The translations under genes were made by a program, and so were the position numbers. The notes beneath the pieces were generated by a model. That model searched no databases, was not told the origin of the DNA, and saw only the letters and a list, made by a program, of their open reading frames with translations. This document shows positions 1 to 12,179 of a DNA stretch of 64,000 nucleotides, piece after piece. Source of the stretch: Tachypleus tridentatus (lineage: Eukaryota; Arthropoda; Merostomata; Xiphosura; Limulidae); the NCBI RefSeq assembly GCF_004210375.1, contig NC_134832.1, positions 152,517,592 through 152,581,591 of the forward strand, in the 5' to 3' direction. How positions within the stretch are numbered: the first letter of the stretch is position 1; each line of letters begins with the position of its first letter.

Positions 1-296
1 GTCAGGATATTGTTTATTAATATTGCAGTGAAATAATGTCAGGATATTGTTTATTAATATTGCAGTGAAATAATGTCAGGATATTGTTATTGACCTTGAA
101 GTGGTATGTCAGGATATTGTTATTGAAGTGGTATAATGTCAGGATATTGTTTATTAATATTGAAGTGAAATAATGTCAGGATATTGTTATTCACCTTGAA
201 GTGGTATAATGTCAGGATATTGTTATTGAAGTGGTATAATGTCAGGATATTGTTATTGATATTGAAGTGGTATAATGTCAGGATATTGTTTTATCG
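1..296. repeat. Tandem repeat, 30-37 bp period
   Basis: About nine consecutive units each start with gtcaggatattgtt and end with an aagtggtataat- or cagtgaaataat-like tail. Unit length varies between about 30 and 37 bp because an internal attgatattg-like segment is present or absent. The array runs off the left edge of the window, so its full length is unknown. No coding sense is seen. It is best read as a minisatellite. Confidence 0.9.
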
Positions 297-639
297 AAAT
301 TAGTGTTTCTTCTTTACACTAATTCCTTTCTTTATTAAAACTAATAACATTCATATTTTTTCTGCATTGTTTAGTAACGTTTATATCAAGTCCTGGCTAG
401 GCATTGATTTAATAACATTTTTATTGTAACTGGTGAACTTTATATTATAATGGTTTGAAAGTTTTAATTTAGATTTCTGTGGTCATTAAAGTTTTATCAT
501 TTTTTCTTTGTTCAACTCTGATTAAAGCAATGTTTTGTTTTAGTCCTTACAAGGTCTCTTGAATTATCTGATCATCAGTAATACAAAGGTCAGGCCAAAA
601 TTTATAAACAAACTTTAAAACTACCGCAAGTGGAGCTAA

Positions 640-1366
640 TACAGTAATATCGTGTAACCTAACATTTGATAACACAGTCATAACGTGTATCCTAACATTT
701 AATAATAAAGTAATAACGTGTATCCTAACATTTAATAACACAGTAATAACGTGTAACCTAACATTTGATAACATAGTAATAACGTGTATCCTAACATTTA
801 ATAACACAGTAATAACGTGTAACCTAACATTTGATAACATAGTAATAACGTGTATCCTAACATTTAATAAAACAGTAATAACGTGTAACCTAAAATTTAA
901 TAACACAGTAATAACGTGTAACCTGACATTTAATAATATAGTAATAACGTGTAACCTAACATTTAATAACACAGTAATAACGTGTAACCTAACATTTAAT
1001 AACACAGAAATAACGTGTAACCTAACATTTAATAACACAGTAATAACGTGTAACCTAAAATTTAATAACACAGTAATAACGTGTAACCTGACATTTAATA
1101 ATATAGTAATAACGTGTAACCTAACATTTAATAACACAGTAATAACGTGTAACCTAACATTTAATAACACAGAAATAACGTGTAACCTAACATTTAATAA
1201 TACAGTAATAACGTGTATCCTAACATTTAATAATATAGTAATAACGTGTAACCTAACATTTAATAATACAGTAATAACGTGTAACCTAACATTTAATAAT
1301 ACAGTAATAACGTGTAACCTAACATTTAATAATACAGTAATAACGTGTATCCTAACATTTAATCGA
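640..1366. repeat. Tandem repeat, 33 bp period
   Basis: About 21-22 units of 33 bp share the core taacgtgtaacctaacattt, followed by aataacacagtaa. Units differ by a few substitutions (tatcc for taacc, aatata for aacaca) and alternate in type, which suggests higher-order duplication. Because 33 is a multiple of 3 and the unit lacks stops in one minus frame, it produces a long open frame of an 11-residue repeat (LLNVRLHVITV-like). I read that frame as a by-product of the repeat and not as a gene. Confidence 0.92.
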
Positions 1367-2326
1367 TTGATAACAAACTTGACTTTTCTAGGTCAACAAC
1401 TACTTGATATTTCATACACTGAATACATCGCTGAATTCTAATCACTGCTCTATAAATACTTTACTGAAATCTAGATCACCGAACTAACTCATACCTACCA
1501 CTAAAGTTTCCATGTCCAGTTTTCAGTGAAAATTTCTTAAGCTCAACATCGTGAACTCATTTGCTATCGTATATGTTAAAACACTGAAAGTGAAGCGTAA
1601 AATAATAATTTTGGTTTCTTATTCACTGAAACTGTTGTTGTGCTTTTAATTCCAAAACCACGAAGAACTGACGTCAGAAACGAATGCTAATTAAAAATAG
1701 AGAAGTTTTGTAATTCTAAACAAGCACAGTCTTTAGTGTTAGTTCTTCTGATTTTGTGTCGATATTTAGTCTAATCTGTTGTAAACTGAAAAAAGTCTCC
1801 CTATTAATAATGCTTCTTCCCTCGAGTGTTTAAAATCCTAACATTGACTAGTACTACTGAGATAAATCCTGAAAATACGGTTATTTAAAAAATATATAAA
1901 GTTTGAGCATTTTTTTCTGTTTTTCTAATAGTGAAATGAATTCGGTTAATATTGTAATGAAATACGAAGAAGGCAAAGTAACAAATACAAGACCCTTAGT
2001 AAGACAGAGGTAAGATTACTGAGTTACAACGCTGATATATACGATTAGATTTCCTGTGTTGGATACAACAGATAGCCCAATATAGATTTGTTCTCGAAAC
2101 CAAATATATCCAAAATAAATAGCGAATCATGAATAATACAGTTAAACATTGATAGCCATGTTTCAAGTGTGATCAAGTATATATTATTATTTGTATTTAT
2201 TTTCTTAAACTTGTCTCAAAGCTATAGAGGACTGTATGCACCACCATCATAATAAACAGAGCTCTCGTAAAAACATTTATTGATAAATAAAAAGATAAAA
2301 AGAACACAACTGCTTTATTTGAGGAT
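1367..2326. other. Unique AT-rich DNA, no gene seen
   Basis: No open frame, RNA gene or recognisable repeat could be supported here on either strand. It is AT-rich, with short simple stretches only. Confidence 0.6.
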
Positions 2327-2604
2327 TGTTTGTTTGTTTTGGAATTTTGCGCAAAGCTACACGAGGGCTATCTACGGTAGCAATCCCTAATTTAGTAGTG
2401 TAAGACTAGAAGGAAGGCAGCTGGTCTTCACCACCCACCGCCAACTCTAGGGCTACTCTTTTACCAACTAATAGTGAGATTGACCGTCACATTATAATGC
2501 CCCCACGGCTGAAAGGGCGAGCATGTTTAGTGCGATTGGGATTCGAACCTGCGACCCTCAGATTACGAGTCGAACGTCTTAACCCACCTGGCCATGCCGA
2601 GCCC
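2327..2604 (-). mobile_element. tRNA-derived SINE, family S1
   Basis: The minus strand begins with a tRNA-like head. It has an A-box-like tggccaggtgg and a B box ggttcgaatcc. A conserved body follows (the plus strand reads cccccacggctgaaagggcg, then gggctactcttttaccaac), and the element ends in a gttt-rich simple tail at the left edge. Close relatives occur at 5871, 11083, 12760, 55890 and 57880, all in the same orientation. The family label S1 is mine. Its similarity to abundant horseshoe crab SINEs is from memory. Confidence 0.85.
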
Positions 2605-2783
2605 ATTTTGATATATACCTCTAGCTGTATTAGTACTTATTGTCTTTTTAATGTAACTACTAATTGATTTTGTATGATAATTTCACAGATATAATAAATT
2701 ATCAGCTCTAAATCCATATCTGTGTTGTTTTATAAATGTATCGTTGTGTAGTTATATATGAAGTTTTTAGTTGAATTTTACTC

Positions 2784-2907
2784 AGTTGTTTTAAGTTAGA
2801 CACGAAGCTAAGTAATGAGCTGTTCTTGCTCTTCCTATCGTGGGTATCGAAACCCCGTTTATAGCGTTTTGAGTCTCGCACACATACAGCTGTGTCACGT
2901 GAGGGGG
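2784..2907 (-). mobile_element. tRNA-derived SINE, family S2 (decayed)
   Basis: The plus strand reads from a ttaagttagacacgaagcta segment to gggtatcgaaacccc, which is the reverse of a tRNA B box (ggggtttcgataccc), followed by the reverse of an A-box-like region. The same layout is seen at 17842-17960 and, in the opposite direction, at 6165-6273. Substitutions are numerous, so this copy is old. Confidence 0.6.
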
Positions 2908-5276
2908 TCATTTTAATCATTGATTTGGAAAGTAAAAATATGTCATCATTCTGATAACATTCAACTATCAATATTTTAAACAGCAGGCATGATTCATGTT
3001 GTGGTTTCAGAAGATAAACAGTCTTTAAAATAAACACTGTATTTTAACTTTACCAATGCCAAAAGAAGAACTAAACAATCATAAATATTAAGTCATGAAA
3101 TAATCCAACTAATGACACCAACACTAAACAGTCTTGTATTTCCAAAAATAAGCCCTTCTTCAATGAAACTCTGAGCAATGATCTTTAACACTATATACAA
3201 ACACTGTTCTTAGTTCATATCCTAAGTCTTCTTATATAGTCAACATTTGTTGGCCTCTCTTTTCTCATAGGGTATCCTGTAGGGCTCTACAGAAAAAGTC
3301 AAACAAGGACTTTCCAACGACGTTTGTTACTGACTGATTTATGTTATAAGCTCACTGTACACGAGGAAGACATTTACCAGTTTCACGTGTAAACGTTACT
3401 TACATTTTACATGCAGACAAATATGATTTATTTTTTCTGTTCTGTTGGGTCATCGATGGACCAATTTTACGTTTATGGACTTATAACACTGAAATCCAGG
3501 GTTCTATTCCCAATGTTGATCAATATTTGAAGCTTCAGCTGCTTATGAAGTAATGTTTATGTCATAAATCACAATCGATTCATACCAGACCTATACCTCT
3601 TCACACATGCTTATCTTCCCGTTTGTAGTACATCACTGAACAACAGTCTCACCTTAGACATCTGGACCAGCACAAGCAATTCCTCCTCATCAGTGTGATT
3701 GACCTTTATTCTGTCAAACGGAAATGTTTGCATTTTTTACCAATGCTAGTGGGTTGTTTGATTATTATCCATTCTTACATCAATAATAGAGTAAGTACCA
3801 GATCTTTAACTCTTTGTTTTTAAACACTCGACCTTATGGGAATCTATGCAGTGAAACTACTTTATAGATTCTCATGTATTAAAAGCGATGTACCTCATAG
3901 CAGACCATCTGTATCATGTTCTGCCTTTTAAGTATCCACTTCACCCACAAGTTTCCTGATGTGTATGCTTGCTTTCTTTTGGGTACTTACGACTTCTTTC
4001 CTGGTCAATAATGAAGTTTCATGAGTATAGATGGGGCTAGCAAACAGGGAGTTGACGTCACTCTCCTATTCGTAGAAAGAGGGATTTTACTGCACAATAA
4101 CATTATTATTCAATAATATAATTCATGAGAATTTACGAGAGGTTACGTAGGAGTTGCCTGAAAGCTAGTGTCATGCAAATACTCATGGAAGATGCTAACA
4201 GAAGATAATCTTTCTCTGAACTGGTAAGTATCTAATAGAAACACATTTTCTCGTAAGAAAATGTTAACTTTCCAAAACCAGATCTCTGGTGACCAACCAG
4301 CAGGAGATAATAAAAAGTGGTTTTTCATCTTCACCTGATGATGTGTTAAAAGTTTTCCTCTTTCTTTTACTTCAAGGCTTTGCTGTTTGTTAGTGTTCCC
4401 TTTATTTTATCATAAATAATTAATTATAATTTCAAACTTCATTCCAGTGAACATAAATCTTGAATTTCTTATGACTTTTTCTACCCTTTTCACGGAGAAT
4501 TTTCAAAACATTTCTCAATTGGGCTGAATTTTCTTCCTTTTATTTTAGGTTGATCCACTCCTAATCTGTCTTATAGTGAAATTATTTCTGTTTTGAGAGT
4601 CATGTCTATGATAGAAGTCCCTATACCTTTGAGTCACACTTACTTTCACACATGTTACTGAGTATGCTATAATTAATAGAACATTTCTGTAGGTTCCCTG
4701 AAAACCTCTATTCATCCCTATCTATCCTACAAGATCCTTTGTACAGTGTGTTTTTCAATTCCCAAGAGTTCTGATAGCTATATAACCAGTTGAATACTCA
4801 ACGTCTGTATACATTTACCAAATCCTTTCTGGTACCCAGTACCACAGCCTTCAGTGATGGTAAATTAATTTATACAAGATTAGACCAACTTATTAATACA
4901 CCTGCCTACTTCCTTCTCTAGATTTTATCCATCACTCAGTCCATACCAGCATCTGTCCTTCTGATAGGACCTTTATGGGATCTCAAACTTAATTTCCAGT
5001 CCTTACTTTACTTCAGGGAATAATTCCCTCAGCACTTCCTCTTTAACTATCACTCCTTTATTAGACTCAGTGCTAAATGTATCATTTGCTATCACTACTC
5101 TCTGTCTTTAAATGTGGCTATTGGATTAGTTGTACATGTAGCTTCATCTTTTTTATTTACCAATATCCTTCTTCCTTTGTAAATTGTAATACACAACATA
5201 GTGAATTGGATGTTTGTTCGAGATAAATTATATTATATAACAATAATAAATGGAGGGTTCGTGTCAAAGAACTGAA
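2908..5276. other. Non-coding stretch with weak repeat traces
   Basis: No gene could be supported. Around 3455-3540 a plus-strand segment (gacttataacactgaaatcc, then gggttctattccc) resembles the tRNA-like head of SINE family S3, but it is too decayed for a separate call. A pyrimidine-rich stretch at about 4590-5110 may be an old transposable element, but I cannot assign a family. Confidence 0.4.
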
Positions 5277-5510
5277 TCAAAGACTTTGCTGAGAAGCACC
5301 AAACATGGGATGTAGAAAAGTGGATGAAGGTTTTGTTCTCTGATGAGAAAAAATTTAACCTGGATGGTCCAGATGGCTTCCAACGTTACTGGCACAATAA
5401 AGATATCCCACAGGAGCCATTTTCTACGACACAATGGAGGAGGTTCCATCATGATCTGGGGTGCTTTCTCCTTCCATGGAACAATGGAGCTCCAGGTTTT
5501 TAGGGGCATA
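5277..5510 (+). mobile_element. Tc1/mariner-type transposase fragment
   Basis: Plus-strand translation gives [19 protein letters not shown] followed by FQRYWH. This is the region around the second catalytic aspartate of Tc1-like DDE transposases (FSDE motif). After about 40 codons the frame shifts, and the neighbouring frame then reads [19 protein letters not shown], the usual next block of the family. Only about 75 codons survive. No terminal inverted repeats, N-terminal helix-turn-helix or final catalytic residue are visible nearby, so this is a dead internal scrap. Confidence 0.85.
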
Positions 5511-5870
5511 TGAATAAAACTATTTGAATGCCATGCATATGGTATAAAAAAATATTGTGTCAGAAGCAAATATGGAGGCGACCAACAGTTTTCCCCTCTA
5601 AAACTATCATGTATTATTTATAATCACAATTTGAAAATATATACCTGTGAGAGTGATAAGTGAAAATATTCTTAAACTTGTAGGGTTGCTTTAAATAAAC
5701 TCAATTTATTAAATACAGTACCTTAATCTACGCTATATAATAAATAAAATTAGAAATAAAAAAGAATTAACCAATATGTAACACTAACAACACTTACCCA
5801 GTGCTCATCATCAAACAATATCGAAGCTTCTGGAACTTTCTTGATGTCTTACCAAGGGTTCACGATAAGT

Positions 5871-6107
5871 GAGTTAATTTTGTGCAAAGTTATACGAGAG
5901 CTTTATACGCTAGTAATTCCTGATTTAGCAGCTACTTATCATCACTACTCATTACCATTTTTTTAACCAACGAATAGTGAGATTGACTGTCACATTATAA
6001 CACCCCCACAGCTGAAAGGGTGAGCATGTTTGTTGCGATGGGGATTTGAATCTGCGACCCTAAGATCACGAGTCAAATGCTTTAACCCACCTGGCCATGT
6101 CGGGCTG
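5871..6107 (-). mobile_element. tRNA-derived SINE, family S1 (diverged)
   Basis: It has the same layout as the copy at 2327-2604. A tail with tgtgcaaagttatacgag lies at the left, then the body cacccccacagctgaaaggg, then a reverse tRNA head ending in ctggccatgtcgggc. It carries several internal deletions and many substitutions. Confidence 0.75.
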
Positions 6108-6164
6108 CAACAAGAAATAAACTTTATTAAACCTTTAATTTTAGACAATGACATCAGCCTTCTT

Positions 6165-6273
6165 CCAGTGACATGTCTGTGGACTTAGAACACTACAAAC
6201 CAGGCTCCGATACCTGTTGTGGGCAGAAGAGAAATAGCCCATTGTGTAGCTTTATGCTTAATTTCAAACAAAC
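6165..6273 (+). mobile_element. tRNA-derived SINE, family S2
   Basis: The plus strand starts with a diverged tRNA-like head (atgtctgtggacttag, then ccaggctccgatacc as a B-box-like element). It continues into the family's gaaatagcccattgtgtagc and cttaatttcaaac tail. Its orientation is opposite to the S2 copies at 2784 and 17842. Confidence 0.65.
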
Positions 6274-6378
6274 AGTGACATCATCTGAGTTTGTAGAAAC
6301 AAAATATGTTTACACAAGAAAAAAGCAGGTCAGAGAACGGATCTAAGCTAATAACCAACTTCCGTTTCAGATGGGATA

Positions 6379-6480
6379 TCAGTAAGTCTACAGATTTACA
6401 ACACTAAATTCAAGGTTTTGACTGCTCTCAGTGGACATAGCAGTCAGCCCAATGTGACTGCTATCAACACACACACAGAT
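6379..6480 (+). mobile_element. tRNA-derived SINE, family S3
   Basis: The plus strand has gtaagtctacagatttacaa and a decayed B-box region, then cagtggacatagcag and cagcccaatgtgactgctat. It ends in a short (CA)n tail. The same family occurs in reverse at 6646-6761 and 10375-10502. Confidence 0.65.
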
Positions 6481-6645
6481 TTCTGAACTTAAATAAGTGC
6501 TGCATGTAATATACTTAAATGGACTGAAATGAAAATTAGTATTTATTTCAAATTCATTTAAAAGGAAATGGAAAAACACTGTTCATAAGACACGAGATAG
6601 AAATACATATACATACAAACCTATAAACTTAAACTCTTCTTTTAT

Positions 6646-6761
6646 GTGTGTTTTTCTTACAGCAAAGCCCCATTGAGCTATCTGCTGAACCCACTGAGGG
6701 GAATTGAACCCCTGATTTTAACATTGTAAATCTGTAGACTTACCTTTGTACTCGCATGAGG
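6646..6761 (-). mobile_element. tRNA-derived SINE, family S3
   Basis: The plus strand reads agcaaagccccattgagc, tatctgctgaacccac, then ggggaattgaacccctg (reverse B box), tgtaaatctgtagactta and a degraded end of the tRNA head. With the copy at 6379-6480 it forms a pair of oppositely oriented S3 elements about 170 bp apart. Confidence 0.7.
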
Positions 6762-6962
6762 CTCTCCTTTTATGTACAATGTTTCGAGACGTATTTTGCT
6801 CACCAAAGCAAGCCAACATTTTTGAAGTTTAGTCTTATCCATTCAACTGGCCTTCGTCCAGTTATTGATAGTGAGTGGTATTTTTCAAAAGTGGGGTAAT
6901 TCAGTAACAACTGGCAAATGGAGATTGGGCTTCATAATTATTTTGTAACCTATACTTGTATG

Positions 6963-7195
6963 TTGGAAGTTAGTACAACAGGCTGAAATGGCATGGTGGG
7001 TAGGATTATTAATTCTCAATCCGTCAGTTATAAGTTCAAATCCCATCACCAAAGAAGCTATAGCTTTCAACCTGGGTCTGTTGTTATGTAACAGTTTGGT
7101 TTGTTTTGAATTTTGCATGACTGATTTTCCTACACTGCTACAGATTTGATATCTTTTAGAGAGAGACTATATTATACCAACCAACCAACCAACCT
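6963..7195 (+). mobile_element. Possible tRNA-headed SINE with CCAA tail
   Basis: The plus strand contains an A-box-like tggcatggtgggtagga and a B-box-like agttcaaatcc at about tRNA spacing. It ends with four tandem ccaa units at 7178-7194. The body does not match S1 to S3. This may be a separate old SINE family or chance similarity. Confidence 0.35.
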
Positions 7196-8898
7196 ATTTC
7201 TACAACATCTTCCATAATATATAACTGTAACACCAGGAAATTATCTACATATGGTAACAATTTTCTTTGCTATAAAGCCTATGTGAGTAGCCATTTGTGT
7301 GCCAGAAATATTTATAGTGTTTTAGATTAACAAGAAAAAAAACTATGTCTTCTCCGATAGTTGTGTGGCATGTTGAAACTGTGCCATCAACATGTACCCC
7401 AAGACCTTCACTAAGTCAGAGTTTCAAGCATTTTCTGAAAATTCTGTAATAAAATGTATCCAATCAAGAATAACTTGTACCTATTATAGCACTAGCCTGA
7501 TAGTTTAACATGTCATTATTACCCAGTCACTTACGTTATACTTAAATTTTAAGTTTACTCGCATGAAAAACTCAAGCTATGAAATATTTAGTTGTTACAA
7601 CCATCAGGATAGAGTTTTTTTACTTGGTATATGACTCAATCTGTGTTGTTTACATTATTATATTATAGTTGGTAATTACATGAAAGAACAGAGACAATTT
7701 TTGAAATACAATTTTATTCACAAAATTATTGATGTCACATTCTAAATGATTCTCAACCAAGAAACCAGAACATTAATATTAACTGGTCAAAGCTTGTTGA
7801 CTCAATATTTATTAACGTAATCAATCCTAACAAACATAAATTTGGATCTATTATAAAATTAAAATATATACTCAGGATCACAGGTTTCTTGTTACTAGCA
7901 GTGAAAAATGGGATGAACACTGTAGTCATAATAAAACCTTAGAAAGGTCACTAAAATAAGTGTATTAAACAAAAATATAATTTAAAAATGTTTTTTTTTT
8001 TTTTAGTGCAAATGTACACAATGAACCACATGCACAGTAAGGAACTGAACCCTGAATTTCAGTGATGTAAAACTACTGTTGTTATTGTGTAGTTGATCTT
8101 GTTATATCTTTACACTGGCAGCATTATATTCTTGTGAATAGCTGTCTTCAAATGTTTCTACACATAAAACGTTCTACTTCTCAAACTTAAAATTGTGTGT
8201 GCATAATTGAAATGTAACATTTCTATCTCAAAAGCTGACACATACTTATTACAAATCTTAAAAATAATTACCAGTCAACATGGATCTATTAAGAATTTAT
8301 ATATATATATTGATAAGCTATCTAGAATAAGGGTTCTACTTTAATATTGAAATCAAATTTGAAAATATTTTGAAATTTACATCACAAAGTTATTATGTGG
8401 AAAAAAAATATTTCTCAAAGGATTTGATATATCTAACTTAATTTTCCTCCTACATATTAACACCAATCCTTTGGCAACCAGTTATACACAACAAACATCA
8501 CGTCATCATCAGCCAGGAAGATTTTCTCCATAACAACCAACATCTTCCTGTATCTACAGATGGCTAGCTAACCACTACTGTGGGAGTGTACAAAATGTAG
8601 GAGGAAGAATGATATATAAAAATAATTCTTAGATAAACATCATTTTAAATGTACAATTTTAATTTTCAAAATGTGTCCATAATCAGAATACATCATCAAG
8701 CTAGATGGCAGGAACATTAAAGAAACCAGGTATATTTTATACATCAAAAGTTCAACTGTATGTGAAAAATTAATTTATGAGAGTGAAATGCCAACCCAAA
8801 CGAGAGACCCTGTTACTCCTAAATGCATCACAAGATTCTCTGTGAACCACTTGTTCTATTGAATGATCTCTAGTTATAAAGAAAGCATTAAATCTTCC
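7196..8898. other. AT-rich DNA, no gene seen
   Basis: No coding exon or RNA gene is supported. Around 7996-8075 a segment (ggaactgaaccctgaatttc, then agtgatgtaaaac) faintly resembles the reverse B-box part of SINE family S3, and it follows a 16-base T run. Confidence 0.5.
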
Positions 8899-10374
8899 TT
8901 ATCTGAGAGAAGCACTGTCTACAGCTATCAGAAGGGAAGTATCAGGTTACTTTAGAGCCTTAATACAGCATCATGGAAAGCATTTCAAGTAATAATTTAG
9001 ACACTAGTGTGGTCAGTGCCAGAGGGGTTACAAACATGTTGTCACCTGAGCAGAAGCAGGACTGAATTGTTGAAACCAATATGTATTCCCAAGGATTCAA
9101 TAGGTTCATAACTAAGGATTGAAATGAGTTCACCACTTCAACCCAGAGACAAAAAGAGTGTGCAATATAAACAAATGTTTCTCATCTGAGAGAAGGATTA
9201 TGGTGTTACATCTCACAGCTATTAGAAGGAAGGAATGAAATTACTCTAGATTCTCAAAACAGGATTTCACTGTAATTTTATTATTCAAGACTCAAAGAAA
9301 AATGGGATGGATGTTTTCAGTAAAAGTTTAGAAGATCAGACATTTTCATTTTGCACTTATGATCTTCACTCTGTGATGATGCCAGGAACACTAAACTGCA
9401 CCAGAAGTAACAAGGAATGGTTGGAAGTTTGTGAAGAGGTATCTTTTGGAAATACATTTTCATGTAAGGAAAATGTTAACATTAGAGGCAATACACAGAA
9501 AACTACAATCCTACATTGATATGGTACAGGGACAAGTACAAAAGTTTTCTAAATGAGCTATGTTCAGAAAGCATCTGAAAGAAATCCATGAAGTGTGACA
9601 TTCCACAGAAAGGGGCTCCAGAGGAGTACACTCATGAAAGACCATATCACATCTTTTCCAGGGTACACTCTTCACCCAGATTTGAAGGGAGGAAGATGCA
9701 AAAAGTCCCATATTTTAAAATTAAAGGCAGAATAATAACACGGCCATATGAGATCAAGAGTAGAAGAAGGGTCTTAACAATCTTCACCTCATGACCAGGA
9801 AGCTGAAGGAAAAAGTAACTTCTCTTTCAACAACCAAGGCTGGGCACATGTGAGCACCTAAAACATAGCTAACACTAAATCACCCAGGAGCCTGACACTA
9901 GGCAATGGTAGGAAAGTGAATGCAAAAATGGTGGGTAAACTGTGGTTAAAAACCAGGCATCATTGAGAAAATTGTCATCTGATCTTTAGGAGGAAGAGGA
10001 TGCCTAATAACTATGTCAAACATTCATCCAATGCCAGATCAGCCAGGAACAGACATGTGGGAAGTAGGATGGTGGGGAACATGTGTATAACAGCCTGGAA
10101 AAGGAAAGCAAAGGTGTCTGACAGTAGAACTATTAGGAGAAAGGGGTGACTGACAGGCCAACATCATATGCTACACCTCCACTTGGGTAGATGGACAATG
10201 TATAAAGATCCCTGGAATGAAAAGGGTTACCAGATGGGAAAGTCATATTCACAAGTGATAGACTAGATGAAACTCCATGAAGGACAAGATCCTGTTACAG
10301 ATGAAAACAACAGATGGTGATGCAACAGAGTAAGCTTTGTAAGGGAAGAGGGTTGGGTTGTCAGGTGGTATAAA
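8899..10374. other. Purine-rich unclassified repeat-like block
   Basis: The plus strand is strongly purine-biased. It contains two related segments at about 8899-9000 and 9180-9290 that share atctgagagaag and an agctatyagaag motif. The short open frames inside have no recognisable domain and their codon content is not convincing. A similar purine bias recurs at 10503-11030 and 16621-17340. The block looks like an old dispersed element, but I cannot name the class. Confidence 0.4.
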
Positions 10375-10502
10375 AGTGTTGTTGTTGTTGTTTTTTATAG
10401 CAAAGCCACATCAGGCTGTCTGCTGAGCCCATCTAGGGGAATCAAACACCTGATTTTAGTGTTATAAATCTGTAGACTTACCACTGTACTAGCAGGGGGC
10501 CA
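10375..10502 (-). mobile_element. tRNA-derived SINE, family S3
   Basis: A gtt microsatellite tail at the left is followed by agcaaagccacatcaggctg, gctgagcccatctaggggaa, a degraded reverse B box (tcaaacacctg), and tctgtagacttaccactgta, the reverse of the tRNA-like 5' end. Confidence 0.75.
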
Positions 10503-11027
10503 GTACAGAAGAGAGTACCACAAATAGGGTCAAGTAGTCAAGGACAAGACCTAGAGGAAAGGTGGATGAGCCTTATAAGAATCAAAAGAGCAGACCTGAC
10601 AGAAGGCAGCAACAGCCAGGGCTGAAGCATAAAGAGTAGATGATGAGAAACAGCATGAGAAATAGTGGACTTACTAAACTGAGTAGAGTCCTCAAAGGAG
10701 AACCCTCAATGGAAGTTGGAGAAGAGATATTCTGTGAGCAGATCACTGTTCAGCCAAGAGCAGCATTCTGCAACTCAGTTCATAGTATCTGATATATGGC
10801 AGATGTGGAAATTAACAGATTGAAAATAAGTCCAAAAAGGATGCTCCAGAGTTTGAAAGTAAAGGGTTCTGGAATGGATCACCCAATTGTGGCTAACTGC
10901 CAAAAATCCAAGAAGTCAGAACAAACACTATTGAAATTAATCACTAAAAGGGGTAAGAATAGGAACATGCTCAATCATCTACTAGCAGATCAAGTGTGTG
11001 AATGTAGAGAGAATTAATCAATGGACC
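10503..11027. other. Purine-rich unclassified block
   Basis: This continues the purine-rich material seen from 8899 and flanks the S3 SINE on its right side, so the SINE probably inserted into that older element. I could not support a gene. A 73-codon plus-strand frame at 10796-11017 has no recognisable motif. Confidence 0.4.
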
Positions 11028-11077
11028 CAGCACAGATAGCTCATTGTGTAGCTTTGAGCTTACTTTCAAAAACAAAT
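11028..11077 (+). mobile_element. Tail fragment of SINE family S2
   Basis: The segment cacagatagctcattgtgta, followed by gcttactttcaaa, matches the 3' part of the S2 copy at 6165-6273 in the same orientation. The tRNA head is missing. Confidence 0.5.
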
Positions 11078-11082
11078 CATCA

Positions 11083-11292
11083 TCAGCAGTGAAAGACTAG
11101 AGGGAAGGCAGCGAGTCATTACCACCCATTGCCAACTCTTAGGCTGTTCTTTTATCAAAGAATAATGGGATTTACCATCCATTATAATGCCCCCATACAT
11201 GAAAAGGTGAGCATGTCTAGCAGGACAGGAATTCAAACCTGCAACCCTCAGACTGCGAGTCAACCACCATAACTACTTGGCCATGCAAGGCC
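11083..11292 (-). mobile_element. tRNA-derived SINE, family S1 (tail lost)
   Basis: Body segments gactagagggaaggcag and ccaactcttaggctgttctt lead to a reverse B-box-like gaattcaaacctgc and a reverse A-box region ending acttggccatgcaaggccc. The simple tail end is lost where it meets the S2 fragment. Confidence 0.75.
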
Positions 11293-12179
11293 CTAGGAGA
11301 AGAAACAATCATATTTCTCTTCATTTACCTAACAAATAAAAAGAGAATTCTTGATGAAAGGAGTGAAGATGATGTATTTGACAGAATGGGAATTCACTGT
11401 CCTATCCACAATGAGCACCATGCCTCCATAAGCCATGAGCTTTGTGAAGAAATTAGTCACTCATACCTGTAATAGAAAACATTACATGAACAAGTGTTCA
11501 TAGTTTGAAGAAAAAAAATAAGGAAATTAAGTTTCCTCAGTGTCCAAACTCTCATTAAATTGAAGAAAAATACTAGTTTAATGATGAGGAACAGAATGAA
11601 GACACTAATGATAAAGCATAGAGGAAGCTAGTGTGCAGGGAGGCTTTCACCCTCCTATTGTTGGAGAGGCTTTTCTGAATAATATCATTGTGTAGTAGCA
11701 TAAATTATAATAAACCTCAGGTGGAAATTGCTAATGGCATGCAAGCTACCAAGGCATGGAGGAAGCATGCAAACTACCAAGGCATGGAGGAGAAAGTTTT
11801 CTGTGTGAAGAGATAAGTATGACCTCAGAAGAAAGATTAAGATTACAAAATATATATACAAGTTAATCTTTAGTTAAGACAATTTTATTTCTCTAACAGG
11901 GTGATTCATTAATGGAATGACTTGCCATCACCAGAAGTGAAAGCCACCACTTTGGAAGAATTTAACAGAAGAATATAGTTTTCTATAAAATAAAGGGTGA
12001 TTTAAACATTCATTTGCTATCCTATGATTATGTAAATCAAAGTTATAATCTGAACCTGAGAACCACTTATCTTTATAAACATGTTAACCACAATCTAACA
12101 TTCTTATTAAACAATCCTTTTTAATGAAATACTCAGGTGTAATTTTTACACTAATACCAAGCACTGATTCAACATCAGT
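11293..12179. other. Mostly non-coding; traces of a decayed LINE
   Basis: Two copies of a 27-28-bp unit (gcatgcaagctaccaaggca, then tggagga) lie in tandem at about 11736-11790. At about 11895-11985 one plus-strand frame reads WNDLP, then KATTLEEFNRRI. This resembles the extreme C-terminus of non-LTR reverse transcriptase ORFs (WNxLP...F). It is interrupted by stops, so at most it is a fossil end of a LINE. An open minus-strand stretch near 11330-11460 has no recognisable product. Confidence 0.35.

Noticed and set aside
1-296. CRISPR-like array
   Set aside because: The units are contiguous with no unique spacers, and the genome is eukaryotic.
547-1170. 207-codon open frame on the minus strand
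   Set aside because: It is the direct translation of a 33-bp tandem array, with no start context, domain or non-repeat coding part.
2708-3037. 109-codon minus-strand frame
   Set aside because: It overlaps an S2 SINE and has no recognisable domain or splice support.
9307-9794. Overlapping 62-70-codon frames on both strands
   Set aside because: They lie in a purine-rich repeat-like block. No motif or codon signal stands out.
11330-11460. Open minus-strand segment with a hydrophobic stretch (KLMAYGGMVLIVDRTV)
   Set aside because: It has protein-like content, but I see no donor or acceptor pair that fits and no recognised homologue. It could be a transposon scrap.
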